Positions 1 through 5,348 of a DNA stretch of 8,203 bases are shown here, piece by piece. The position numbers were made by a program, and so were the translations under genes. Under the pieces are notes generated by a model. The model had not been told where the DNA came from and made no database searches. It saw only the letters and a list, made by a program, of their open reading frames with translations. Position 1 is the first letter of the stretch, and each line of letters begins with the position of its first letter. Origin of the DNA: Gammaproteobacteria bacterium (GTDB lineage Bacteria; Pseudomonadota; Gammaproteobacteria; Nitrosococcales; Methylophagaceae); the NCBI GenBank assembly GCA_002402245.1, contig NVVP01000041.1, positions 11,943-20,145 of the forward strand, written 5' to 3'.

Positions 1-744
1 TTGGATTGATTTTTCAACTTCACCTGTTGTAATCACCTCAATTGATTGGGCATTGATACTTTTTAGAAAAGTGGTAATGAGAGCAGGCGCTAGACTTTCT
101 CCCACTGTATTTGAACCATGTAGTCGTAAGATAGTATTGTTTTCAATATCGTCAGGACGAGCAGGGATAGCGGCTTGCTGATTATTTGTTAATGAACTGC
201 CCATTTCTTTTTCTTGATGAATAATACTTTCGACTAACTTAGCTATTCTAGCTATTTCACCTTCTTCTGTACTGGCGTTAAAATTATTATTTATTGGCTG
301 TGGTTTAGATAAATTATTACTTAATTCAATAACTGAATTACTGCTGGTGGTTGATGGATTATGGTTTGCATTAAAACCAAAGAAATAAGCCATTAAAGTG
401 ATGCTAAATAGAAATAAGGCGAGTACTAGCCATTTGTATGGAGGTGCTTTGGAATCGTTAGACTCTGTATTAGGGATGTAAAGTGGTGCTGCAGAAGCCA
501 GCTCCTCTGCATCAATTTCATGATGAATACCTAATATTATTTCTTGCTCAATGATTCGAGCAGCAAGATCAGCCACTTTAGGATCTTTATCTTTGATTAA
601 TTGAGCGAGAATCGTCGCCCGATAGAGAGGATCATCAGTTAACTTATTAAATGAGGTGTGTTTACTCCTTTTCTCTAGATTGTAATGTAGCTTCCATAGC
701 AAATTTCTGAACTTCAACATCTTAGAGGGACTGTTCTCAGACAT
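1..744 (-). CDS. Membrane-anchored PstS-like substrate-binding domain protein (C-terminus beyond the window)
   Basis: An open frame of 248 codons runs from ATG at 744-742 to the left edge without a stop, so the gene is 3'-truncated by the window. A weak GAGG (756-759) sits 11 bases before the start. Residues 1-103 are hydrophilic and rich in charged, helix-forming residues, and I do not recognise that region. Residues about 104-124 (WLVLALFLFSITLMAYFFGF) form one transmembrane helix with lysines on its N-terminal side, which predicts N-in, C-out topology. Residues about 125-200 are an Asn/Ser-rich linker. From about residue 204 the sequence LRLHGSNTVGESLAPAL resembles the start of the PstS-like phosphate-binding periplasmic fold. 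In some proteobacterial proteins this domain is joined to a C-terminal OmpA peptidoglycan-binding domain; whether that applies here cannot be seen. It is transcribed divergently from htpG. The ligand is unknown, and a sensing or cell-wall-linked role is only a guess. Confidence 0.75.
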   Translation of the reverse strand, partial: MSENSPSKMLKFRNLLWKLHYNLEKRSKHTSFNKLTDDPLYRATILAQLIKDKDPKVADLAARIIEQEIILGIHHEIDAEELASAAPLYIPNTESNDSKAPPYKWLVLALFLFSITLMAYFFGFNANHNPSTTSSNSVIELSNNLSKPQPINNNFNASTEEGEIARIAKLVESIIHQEKEMGSSLTNNQQAAIPARPDDIENNTILRLHGSNTVGESLAPALITTFLKSINAQSIEVITTGEVEKSIQ

Positions 745-880
745 TTAATTATGGACCTCGATAATTTAGTTGCCAGCATAATACCCAGCCGATATGACAG
801 AATTCTTACAAAACGTATTTTTTTACATATATTTAAAACCTAAATAAAGTAGGGCTAATAAACAAAATAATTAATCAGCA

Positions 881-908
881 CTTGAACTATCAATGACTGG
901 CCCCATAT
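881..908 (+). promoter_or_regulatory. Sigma-32 heat-shock promoter of htpG
   Basis: CTTGAA (881-886) is separated by 14 bases from CCCCATAT (901-908). These are the -35 and -10 elements of the RpoH (sigma-32) consensus, with spacing in the normal range. Transcription should start around 914-917, giving a leader of about 35 bases before the htpG ATG. htpG is a classical member of the sigma-32 regulon, so motif and gene agree. No equally convincing sigma-70 promoter was seen nearby. Confidence 0.9.
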
Positions 909-937
909 TGTGTTTTCGAACTAGATTTAAAGCCGAC

Positions 938-942
938 GGAGG
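938..942 (+). promoter_or_regulatory. Ribosome binding site of htpG
   Basis: GGAGG lies 9 bases before the ATG at 952. This is a strong, well-spaced Shine-Dalgarno site that fixes the htpG start. Confidence 0.85.
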
Positions 943-951
943 CATACTTTA

Positions 952-2865
952 ATGAGTGTTGATGCACAGAAGGAAACATTAGGTTTCCAAACAGAAGTTT
1001 CTCAATTATTGGATCTTATGATTCATTCTTTGTACAGCAACAAAGAAATCTTCATGCGTGAGTTGATTTCAAACGCAGCTGATGCTTCAGATAAACTACG
1101 TTTTGCAGCATTATCAAATGATGCTCTTTACGAAGGTGATGCTGAATTAAATATCCGTGTGGCATTTGATAGTGATGCTAAAACAATCACCATTACCGAT
1201 AACGGTATTGGTATGACTCGCCAAGAAGTGATTGATAATATAGGTACTATTGCTAACTCTGGTACTAAAAAATTCTTTGATAACTTAACTGGCGATGAAT
1301 CTAAAGATTCTCAATTAATTGGTCAGTTTGGTGTAGGTTTCTATTCTTCTTTTATTGTTGCCGATAAAGTAACCCTAAAAACACGCCGTGCAGGTGAAGC
1401 TGCAGACAGTGGTGTGGTGTGGACATCAGAAGGTAAAGGCGACTTTACTATTGAAACAATTGAAAAAGCGACACGTGGTACTGAAATCACTCTACACTTA
1501 CGTGAAGAGCAAGATGAGTTCTTAAATAGCTGGCGTTTACGTAGCTTAATCACTAAATACTCTGATCACATTAATTTACCGATTTTGATGAAAGCTGAAC
1601 CTACTCCAGGTGAAGATGGAAAAATTGATGAATCTATTGTGCTTGAAGATGAAACAGTTAACAAAGCAACGGCATTATGGACATTATCAAAAAGTGAAAT
1701 CAGTGATGATGACTATAAAGAATTCTACAAACAAGTTTCACATGATTATCAAGAACCACTTATGTGGAGCCACAACAAAGTAGAAGGTAAAATTGAATAC
1801 ACCTCACTACTTTATGTACCATCAAAAGCACCGTTTGATTTATGGGATCGTGACAATAGCAAAGGCCTTAAGCTGTATGTTAAACGCGTTTTCATTATGG
1901 AAGATGCAGAACAATTAATGCCTCGCTACTTACGTTTCATTCGTGGTGTTGTAGACACTAATGATCTACCGTTGAATGTCTCTCGTGAGATTCTACAAGG
2001 CAGCAAAACAATTGATAGCATTCGTACTGCATCAGTTAAAAAAGTATTAAGCGAATTAGCTAAACTAGCTAAGAAAGACGCTGAAAAATATGCAGACTTC
2101 TGGAAAGAATTTGGCCAAGTGATCAAAGAAGGCCCAGGCGAAGACTTTGCTAATAAAGAAGCGCTAGCTAAATTGATGCGATTCTCAACTACTAAGACTG
2201 ATTCAGAACAACAAACAGTATCTTTAGCTGAATACGTTGAACGTATGGTTGAAAAACAAGACAAGATTTACTACATCACTGCTGAAAGCTTTGCAGCGGC
2301 TAAAAATAGCCCACATTTAGAAGTCTTCCGTAAGAAAGGCATCGAAGTATTATTATTAACTGATCGTGTTGATGAGTGGATGACTAACTCACTGACTGAG
2401 TTTGATGGTAAACAATGGCAGTCTGTTGCTAAAGGTGATTTAGACCTTGGCGAGCTTGAAGATGAAGCTGAAAAAGAAGCACAACAAGAAACAGATAAAA
2501 ACTTTGAAGACTTAGTTGAACGTGTGAAAAAAAGCTTAGGTGATAGTGTTAAAGATGTACGTATCACACATCGTTTAACAGATTCTCCAGCATGTTTAGT
2601 GGCTGATAGTAATGATATGGGTGCTAACCTTGAACGTATGTTGAAAGCAGCTGGGCAAGAAGTCTCTGCGACAAAACCTATTTTCGAATTGAATCCTGAG
2701 CATCCAATGGTTGAACGTTTGAAATCTGAGTCTGATGATGCTCGTTTCACTGATTGGACTTCAATTTTATTCGATCAAGCATTATTAGCAGAAGGGGGGC
2801 AGTTAGAAGATCCTGCTAGCTATGTTAAACGTTTAAATGAGTTGCTATTAACATTAACTAAATAG
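952..2865 (+). CDS. htpG: Molecular chaperone HtpG (bacterial Hsp90)
   Basis: Complete 637-residue Hsp90, close to the 624 residues of E. coli HtpG. It is a cytosolic ATP-dependent homodimeric chaperone that remodels client proteins late in folding, with DnaK. The N-terminal GHKL ATPase domain shows RELISNAADASDKLR (36-50; catalytic Glu37 and Mg/ATP-binding Asn41), ITDNGIGM (81-88; nucleotide-binding Asp83), the lid-region glycine motif GQFGVGFYSSF (124-134) and GTEITLHL (176-183). The middle domain has LYVKRVFIMED (308-318) and PLNVSREILQ (340-349), where Arg345 matches the conserved arginine that contacts the ATP gamma-phosphate. An acidic stretch rich in Glu/Asp lies around residues 500-520. 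The C-terminus lacks the eukaryotic MEEVD tail, as expected for bacteria. All catalytic residues are present and no disruption is seen. It has a sigma-32 promoter and a GGAGG site upstream and is followed by an intrinsic terminator, so it may be transcribed alone. Confidence 0.98.
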   Translation: MSVDAQKETLGFQTEVSQLLDLMIHSLYSNKEIFMRELISNAADASDKLRFAALSNDALYEGDAELNIRVAFDSDAKTITITDNGIGMTRQEVIDNIGTIANSGTKKFFDNLTGDESKDSQLIGQFGVGFYSSFIVADKVTLKTRRAGEAADSGVVWTSEGKGDFTIETIEKATRGTEITLHLREEQDEFLNSWRLRSLITKYSDHINLPILMKAEPTPGEDGKIDESIVLEDETVNKATALWTLSKSEISDDDYKEFYKQVSHDYQEPLMWSHNKVEGKIEYTSLLYVPSKAPFDLWDRDNSKGLKLYVKRVFIMEDAEQLMPRYLRFIRGVVDTNDLPLNVSREILQGSKTIDSIRTASVKKVLSELAKLAKKDAEKYADFWKEFGQVIKEGPGEDFANKEALAKLMRFSTTKTDSEQQTVSLAEYVERMVEKQDKIYYITAESFAAAKNSPHLEVFRKKGIEVLLLTDRVDEWMTNSLTEFDGKQWQSVAKGDLDLGELEDEAEKEAQQETDKNFEDLVERVKKSLGDSVKDVRITHRLTDSPACLVADSNDMGANLERMLKAAGQEVSATKPIFELNPEHPMVERLKSESDDARFTDWTSILFDQALLAEGGQLEDPASYVKRLNELLLTLTK

Positions 2866-2881
2866 TCTCTCTTTATACTGT

Positions 2882-2920
2882 AAAATGCTGGGTAGACGTG
2901 ATCTGCCCAGCATTTTTTTT
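2882..2920 (+). terminator. Intrinsic terminator after htpG
   Basis: A 12-pair stem (2885-2896 with 2902-2913, including one G-U pair) with a 5-base CGTGA loop is followed by a run of eight T (2913-2920). Flanking A residues at 2882-2884 can extend the stem into the T run. It lies 16 bases after the htpG stop and only 11 bases before the hslO ATG, so hslO must be read through from htpG or use a promoter not obvious here. Confidence 0.92.
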
Positions 2921-2924
2921 GGAC
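2921..2924 (+). promoter_or_regulatory. Weak ribosome binding site of hslO
   Basis: GGAC at 2921-2924 is the only Shine-Dalgarno-like sequence before the hslO ATG, with 7 to 8 bases of spacing. It directly abuts the T run of the terminator. An in-frame TGA at 2899-2901 and the lack of other in-frame starts support ATG 2932. Confidence 0.5.
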
Positions 2925-2931
2925 AAAAATA

Positions 2932-3846
2932 ATGACCGATAACAAAATAGAAAACGAATTAGATACCGATAATTTACAGCGATTTATCTTTGATAACAAA
3001 CCTGTTCGAGGCGAATGGGTTCAGTTAGATAGCAGCTGGAAAGAAGTATTAGTTCGCCGTGAATATCCTGTTGCAATTCAAAAAGTATTAGGCGAAATGA
3101 TGGCCGCTGCAGCTTTATTAGCTGCAACAATAAAAATTAAAGGTCGTTTAATTTTACAAACTAAATCGAATGGACCTGCAAGTGTTATGATGGTTGAATG
3201 TACCAGTAATAACACTTTACGCGCCTTTGCCCAATGGAAAGGTGATGTTGCAGATGATGCCGATTTATTAGCCGTAACAGGTGATGGCACACTGGCTATT
3301 ACGATTGAAGTGGAAGGTGCAAAACAACCTTATCAAGGCGTGGTCAGTTTAGCCGGCGATTCGATGTCTGGCGTATTAGAAACCTATTTTCAACAGTCAG
3401 AACAATTGGCTACTCGAATTTGGTTAGCGGCAGATGATCAGGTTGCTAGCGGTTTATTCTTACAGCAACTACCAAGTGATCAAGACGAGCAAGATGAAGA
3501 ACATTGGTCTCGTATTAGTCAATTAGCAGCCACAGTGACCACGACAGAGTTATTAACGTTAGATTCAAATACACTGTTACATCGTTTATTTCATGAAGAA
3601 GAATGTCGTTTATTAGTTAAAACAGATCTTCGTTTTGCCTGTAGTTGTTCTCGAGATCGCGTAGAAGAAACCATTAAGTTGCTGGGTAAGCAAGATGCTT
3701 TTGATTTATTAGAAGAACACGGCAAAATCGAGATTGCCTGTGAGTTTTGTAATGAACATTATCACTTTGATAATGTCGATGTAACTCAGGTTTTTGTCGG
3801 TAGTGAAGTAGAGATAAAGACACCTGATTCAGAGACGCAGCATTAG
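2932..3846 (+). CDS. hslO: Redox-regulated chaperone Hsp33
   Basis: Complete 304-residue Hsp33, slightly longer than the E. coli protein (about 292). Hsp33 is a cytosolic, ATP-independent holdase. In the reduced state four cysteines bind zinc and the protein is inactive; oxidation by peroxide or hypochlorite plus unfolding releases zinc, forms two disulfides and exposes a client-binding surface. The zinc centre is intact: CSC (Cys237, Cys239) and CEFC (Cys270, Cys273), separated by 30 residues, fitting the family pattern CXC-X(27-32)-CXXC. The N-terminal core domain covers about residues 14-180, including RREYPVAIQKVLGEMMAAAALLAAT-like helices (43-66) and a QGVVSL strand. An acidic linker (about 182-191, SDQDEQDEEH) leads to the redox-sensing linker and zinc domain. 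Two extra cysteines, Cys90 and Cys225, lie outside the motif. The gene lies just after htpG and its terminator, and 38 bases before sqr, with no terminator in that gap. Confidence 0.97.
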   Translation: MTDNKIENELDTDNLQRFIFDNKPVRGEWVQLDSSWKEVLVRREYPVAIQKVLGEMMAAAALLAATIKIKGRLILQTKSNGPASVMMVECTSNNTLRAFAQWKGDVADDADLLAVTGDGTLAITIEVEGAKQPYQGVVSLAGDSMSGVLETYFQQSEQLATRIWLAADDQVASGLFLQQLPSDQDEQDEEHWSRISQLAATVTTTELLTLDSNTLLHRLFHEEECRLLVKTDLRFACSCSRDRVEETIKLLGKQDAFDLLEEHGKIEIACEFCNEHYHFDNVDVTQVFVGSEVEIKTPDSETQH

Positions 3847-3865
3847 ATATTATTCAATTTTTTAT

Positions 3866-3872
3866 TAAGGAG
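3866..3872 (+). promoter_or_regulatory. Ribosome binding site of sqr (long spacing)
   Basis: TAAGGAG lies 12 bases before the sqr ATG at 3885, longer than the usual 5 to 9. An ATG at 3874 is only 1 base from this site and opens a 7-codon out-of-frame peptide ending at 3897. The match of the encoded N-terminus (MAHVIIVGA) to known sulfide:quinone oxidoreductases decides for 3885. Confidence 0.7.
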
Positions 3873-3884
3873 TATGGTTAAAGT

Positions 3885-5156
3885 ATGGCTCATGTAATTA
3901 TTGTCGGAGCAAGCACAGGTGGATTACCCGCCGCGTATGAAATGCGAGATCTTTTAAGTGATGAACATCAGGTAACAGTAGTATCAAACACACCTGTTTT
4001 CCACTTTGTACCCAGTAATCCATGGGTTGCAGTAGGTAGACGACAACGAGAACAAGTGAGCTTTAATGTTGAGCCTTATCTTAATAAGAAAAATATCACC
4101 TTTAGCTCTGCCGGTGTCAGTGAAATTAAGCCTGAATCCAATACGCTGGTTTTAGCGGATGGTGAGACACTCAGTTACGATTATCTTATTGTTGCCACGG
4201 GTCCTAAACTAGCCTTCGATGAAATTGAAGGCCTAGGCCCAGAAGGTCATACCCAGTCAATTTGTACCCTTGATCATGCCGAAAGTGCCCATCTTGCATG
4301 GCAACGGTTTGTTAAAAAACCGGGGCCTATTGTGATCGGTGCGGTACAAGGAGCCTCATGTTATGGCCCTGCCTATGAATTTGCCTTGATCATCAATGAT
4401 GTTCTACGCAAAGCTAAAATTCGTGATCAAGTACCTATTACCTTTGTTACCTCAGAACCGTATATTGGCCATCTTGGCCTAGGCGGAGTAGGCGATTCAA
4501 AAGGCGTACTAGAGTCTGAATTTAGACAAAATGATATTAAATGGATCACTAACGCAAAAGTTACTAAGGTTGAGCAAGGTAACGTTTTTGTCGATGAAGT
4601 GAATGATCAAGCTGAAACGATTAAAAGCCATGAACTCGCCTTTGATTACTCAATGTTATTACCAGCGTTTAAAGGTATTGATTGCGTAGCTAACTTAGGT
4701 GACGAAGTGGTCAACCCGCGTGGTTTCATTAAAGTGGATGAATTTCAACGTAATCCTAAATACCCAAATATTTATGGTGTTGGCGTATGTATTGCCATTC
4801 CTCCTGTTGGCGGCACACCCTTAGCCGTCGGCGTGCCTAAAACAGGTTATATGATTGAAAGCATGGCGCGTGCAGCCGTCGAGAATATTAAAGATGCGAT
4901 TGCAGGCGAAGAAATAAGTGCTAAAGCGGCATGGAATGCACTATGTTTTGCTGATATGGGTAGTACCGGTGTGGCTTTTGTAGCCAAACCTCAAATACCA
5001 CCACGTAATACCGTGTGGATGAAGAAAGGCCGTTGGGTACATTGGGCTAAAGTTGGTTTTGAAAAATACTTTATTCATAAAATGAAAAAAGGGTCAGCTG
5101 AACCTGCTTTTGAAAAGTTCTTTTTAAAGATAATGGACTTTAATAAACTAAAATAA
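3885..5156 (+). CDS. sqr: Sulfide:quinone oxidoreductase (FAD flavoprotein)
   Basis: Complete 423-residue protein, close to the A. ferrooxidans enzyme (about 434), which it resembles along its whole length as I remember that sequence. The enzyme oxidises sulfide to sulfane sulfur or polysulfide on the membrane surface and passes two electrons through FAD to the quinone pool. The N-terminal Rossmann motif is VIIVGASTGGLPAAYEM (4-20), and the second FAD-binding motif is YDYLIVATGPKLAF (98-111). Cys127 (QSICTLDHAE), Cys159 (GASCYGPAYEF) and Cys354 (NALCFADMG) align with the three catalytic cysteines Cys128, Cys160 and Cys356 of the A. ferrooxidans enzyme, so it should be active. The third flavin motif reads NIYGVGVCIAIPP (295-307), with Val in place of the Asp of generic disulfide-oxidoreductase relatives, as is usual in this subfamily. 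The C-terminus (about 384-416, WVHWAKVGFEKYFIHKMKKG) is amphipathic and basic, fitting monotopic membrane attachment. There is no signal peptide. The 38-base gap to hslO suggests cotranscription. Confidence 0.93.
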   Translation: MAHVIIVGASTGGLPAAYEMRDLLSDEHQVTVVSNTPVFHFVPSNPWVAVGRRQREQVSFNVEPYLNKKNITFSSAGVSEIKPESNTLVLADGETLSYDYLIVATGPKLAFDEIEGLGPEGHTQSICTLDHAESAHLAWQRFVKKPGPIVIGAVQGASCYGPAYEFALIINDVLRKAKIRDQVPITFVTSEPYIGHLGLGGVGDSKGVLESEFRQNDIKWITNAKVTKVEQGNVFVDEVNDQAETIKSHELAFDYSMLLPAFKGIDCVANLGDEVVNPRGFIKVDEFQRNPKYPNIYGVGVCIAIPPVGGTPLAVGVPKTGYMIESMARAAVENIKDAIAGEEISAKAAWNALCFADMGSTGVAFVAKPQIPPRNTVWMKKGRWVHWAKVGFEKYFIHKMKKGSAEPAFEKFFLKIMDFNKLK

Positions 5157-5172
5157 TCATGCAGATTCAGCC

Positions 5173-5203
5173 GAGATCAATTAAGGTTCACTTGAATGAT
5201 CTC
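5173..5203 (+). other. Imperfect hairpin upstream of the sqr terminator
   Basis: GAGATCA (5173-5179) and TGATCTC (5197-5203) form a perfect 7-pair outer stem. After one A-A mismatch, five more pairs (one G-U) close on the loop GTTCA at 5186-5190. There is no T run, so this is not itself an intrinsic terminator. It may stabilise the 3' end of the sqr message or be a protein-binding palindrome; the sequence does not decide. Confidence 0.5.
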
Positions 5204-5209
5204 AGGTAT

Positions 5210-5237
5210 AAAAAGGCAGATTTATTCTGCCTTTTTT
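5210..5237 (+). terminator. Intrinsic terminator after sqr
   Basis: AAAAAGGCAGA (5210-5220) pairs with TCTGCCTTTTT (5226-5236) around the 5-base loop TTTAT, followed by further T-rich sequence. The A tract on the left makes it usable in both directions. It closes the presumed hslO-sqr transcript and separates it from recC. Confidence 0.88.
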
Positions 5238-5279
5238 ATTTTAAAGTTTTAATTTTAGGAATGAGGAGTCCGCTTGAGG

Positions 5280-5348
5280 ATGATGGTGCCAATTGAAACA
5301 GGGTTAAGCGCAATAGGATTCAGCGAAGTAGGAGCGTGCAATGCTTAA
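5280..5348 (+). CDS. Possible 22-codon leader peptide overlapping the recC start
   Basis: ATG ATG at 5280-5285 opens a 22-codon frame (begins MMVPIETGLS) ending with TAA at 5346-5348, 8 bases inside recC. GAGGAG at 5263-5268 lies 11 bases before the first ATG, and GAGG at 5276-5279 abuts it. The overlap would permit translational coupling to recC, but the frame is short, resembles nothing I know and could easily be chance. Confidence 0.15.
   Translation: MMVPIETGLSAIGFSEVGACNA
5328..5334 (+). promoter_or_regulatory. Ribosome binding site of recC
   Basis: GTAGGAG ends 6 bases before the ATG at 5341. An in-frame TAG at 5329-5331 rules out any start further upstream, so this site settles the recC start. 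Confidence 0.85.

Noticed and set aside
778..805. Possible minus-strand sigma-70 promoter for the left-edge gene (TATTAT at 783-778, GAATTC at 805-800)
   Set aside because: The -10-like box is fair, but the -35 box matches the consensus poorly and the surroundings are AT-rich, so it cannot be told from chance.
1926..2750. Two antisense open frames (1926-2264 and 2271-2750) inside htpG
   Set aside because: They are Ser/Leu/Lys-rich shadows of the htpG codons, match no known protein and lie wholly within a strongly conserved gene.
3874..3897. Seven-codon frame starting at ATG 3874, overlapping the sqr start
   Set aside because: The ribosome site TAAGGAG is only 1 base away, too close for initiation, and the sqr start at 3885 is supported by its family N-terminus.
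4767..4805. Loss of the Asp in the third FAD motif of Sqr (GVGV instead of GVGD)
   Set aside because: Sulfide:quinone oxidoreductases of this group commonly lack that Asp (the A. ferrooxidans enzyme has a comparable substitution as I recall), so it is not a sign of inactivation.
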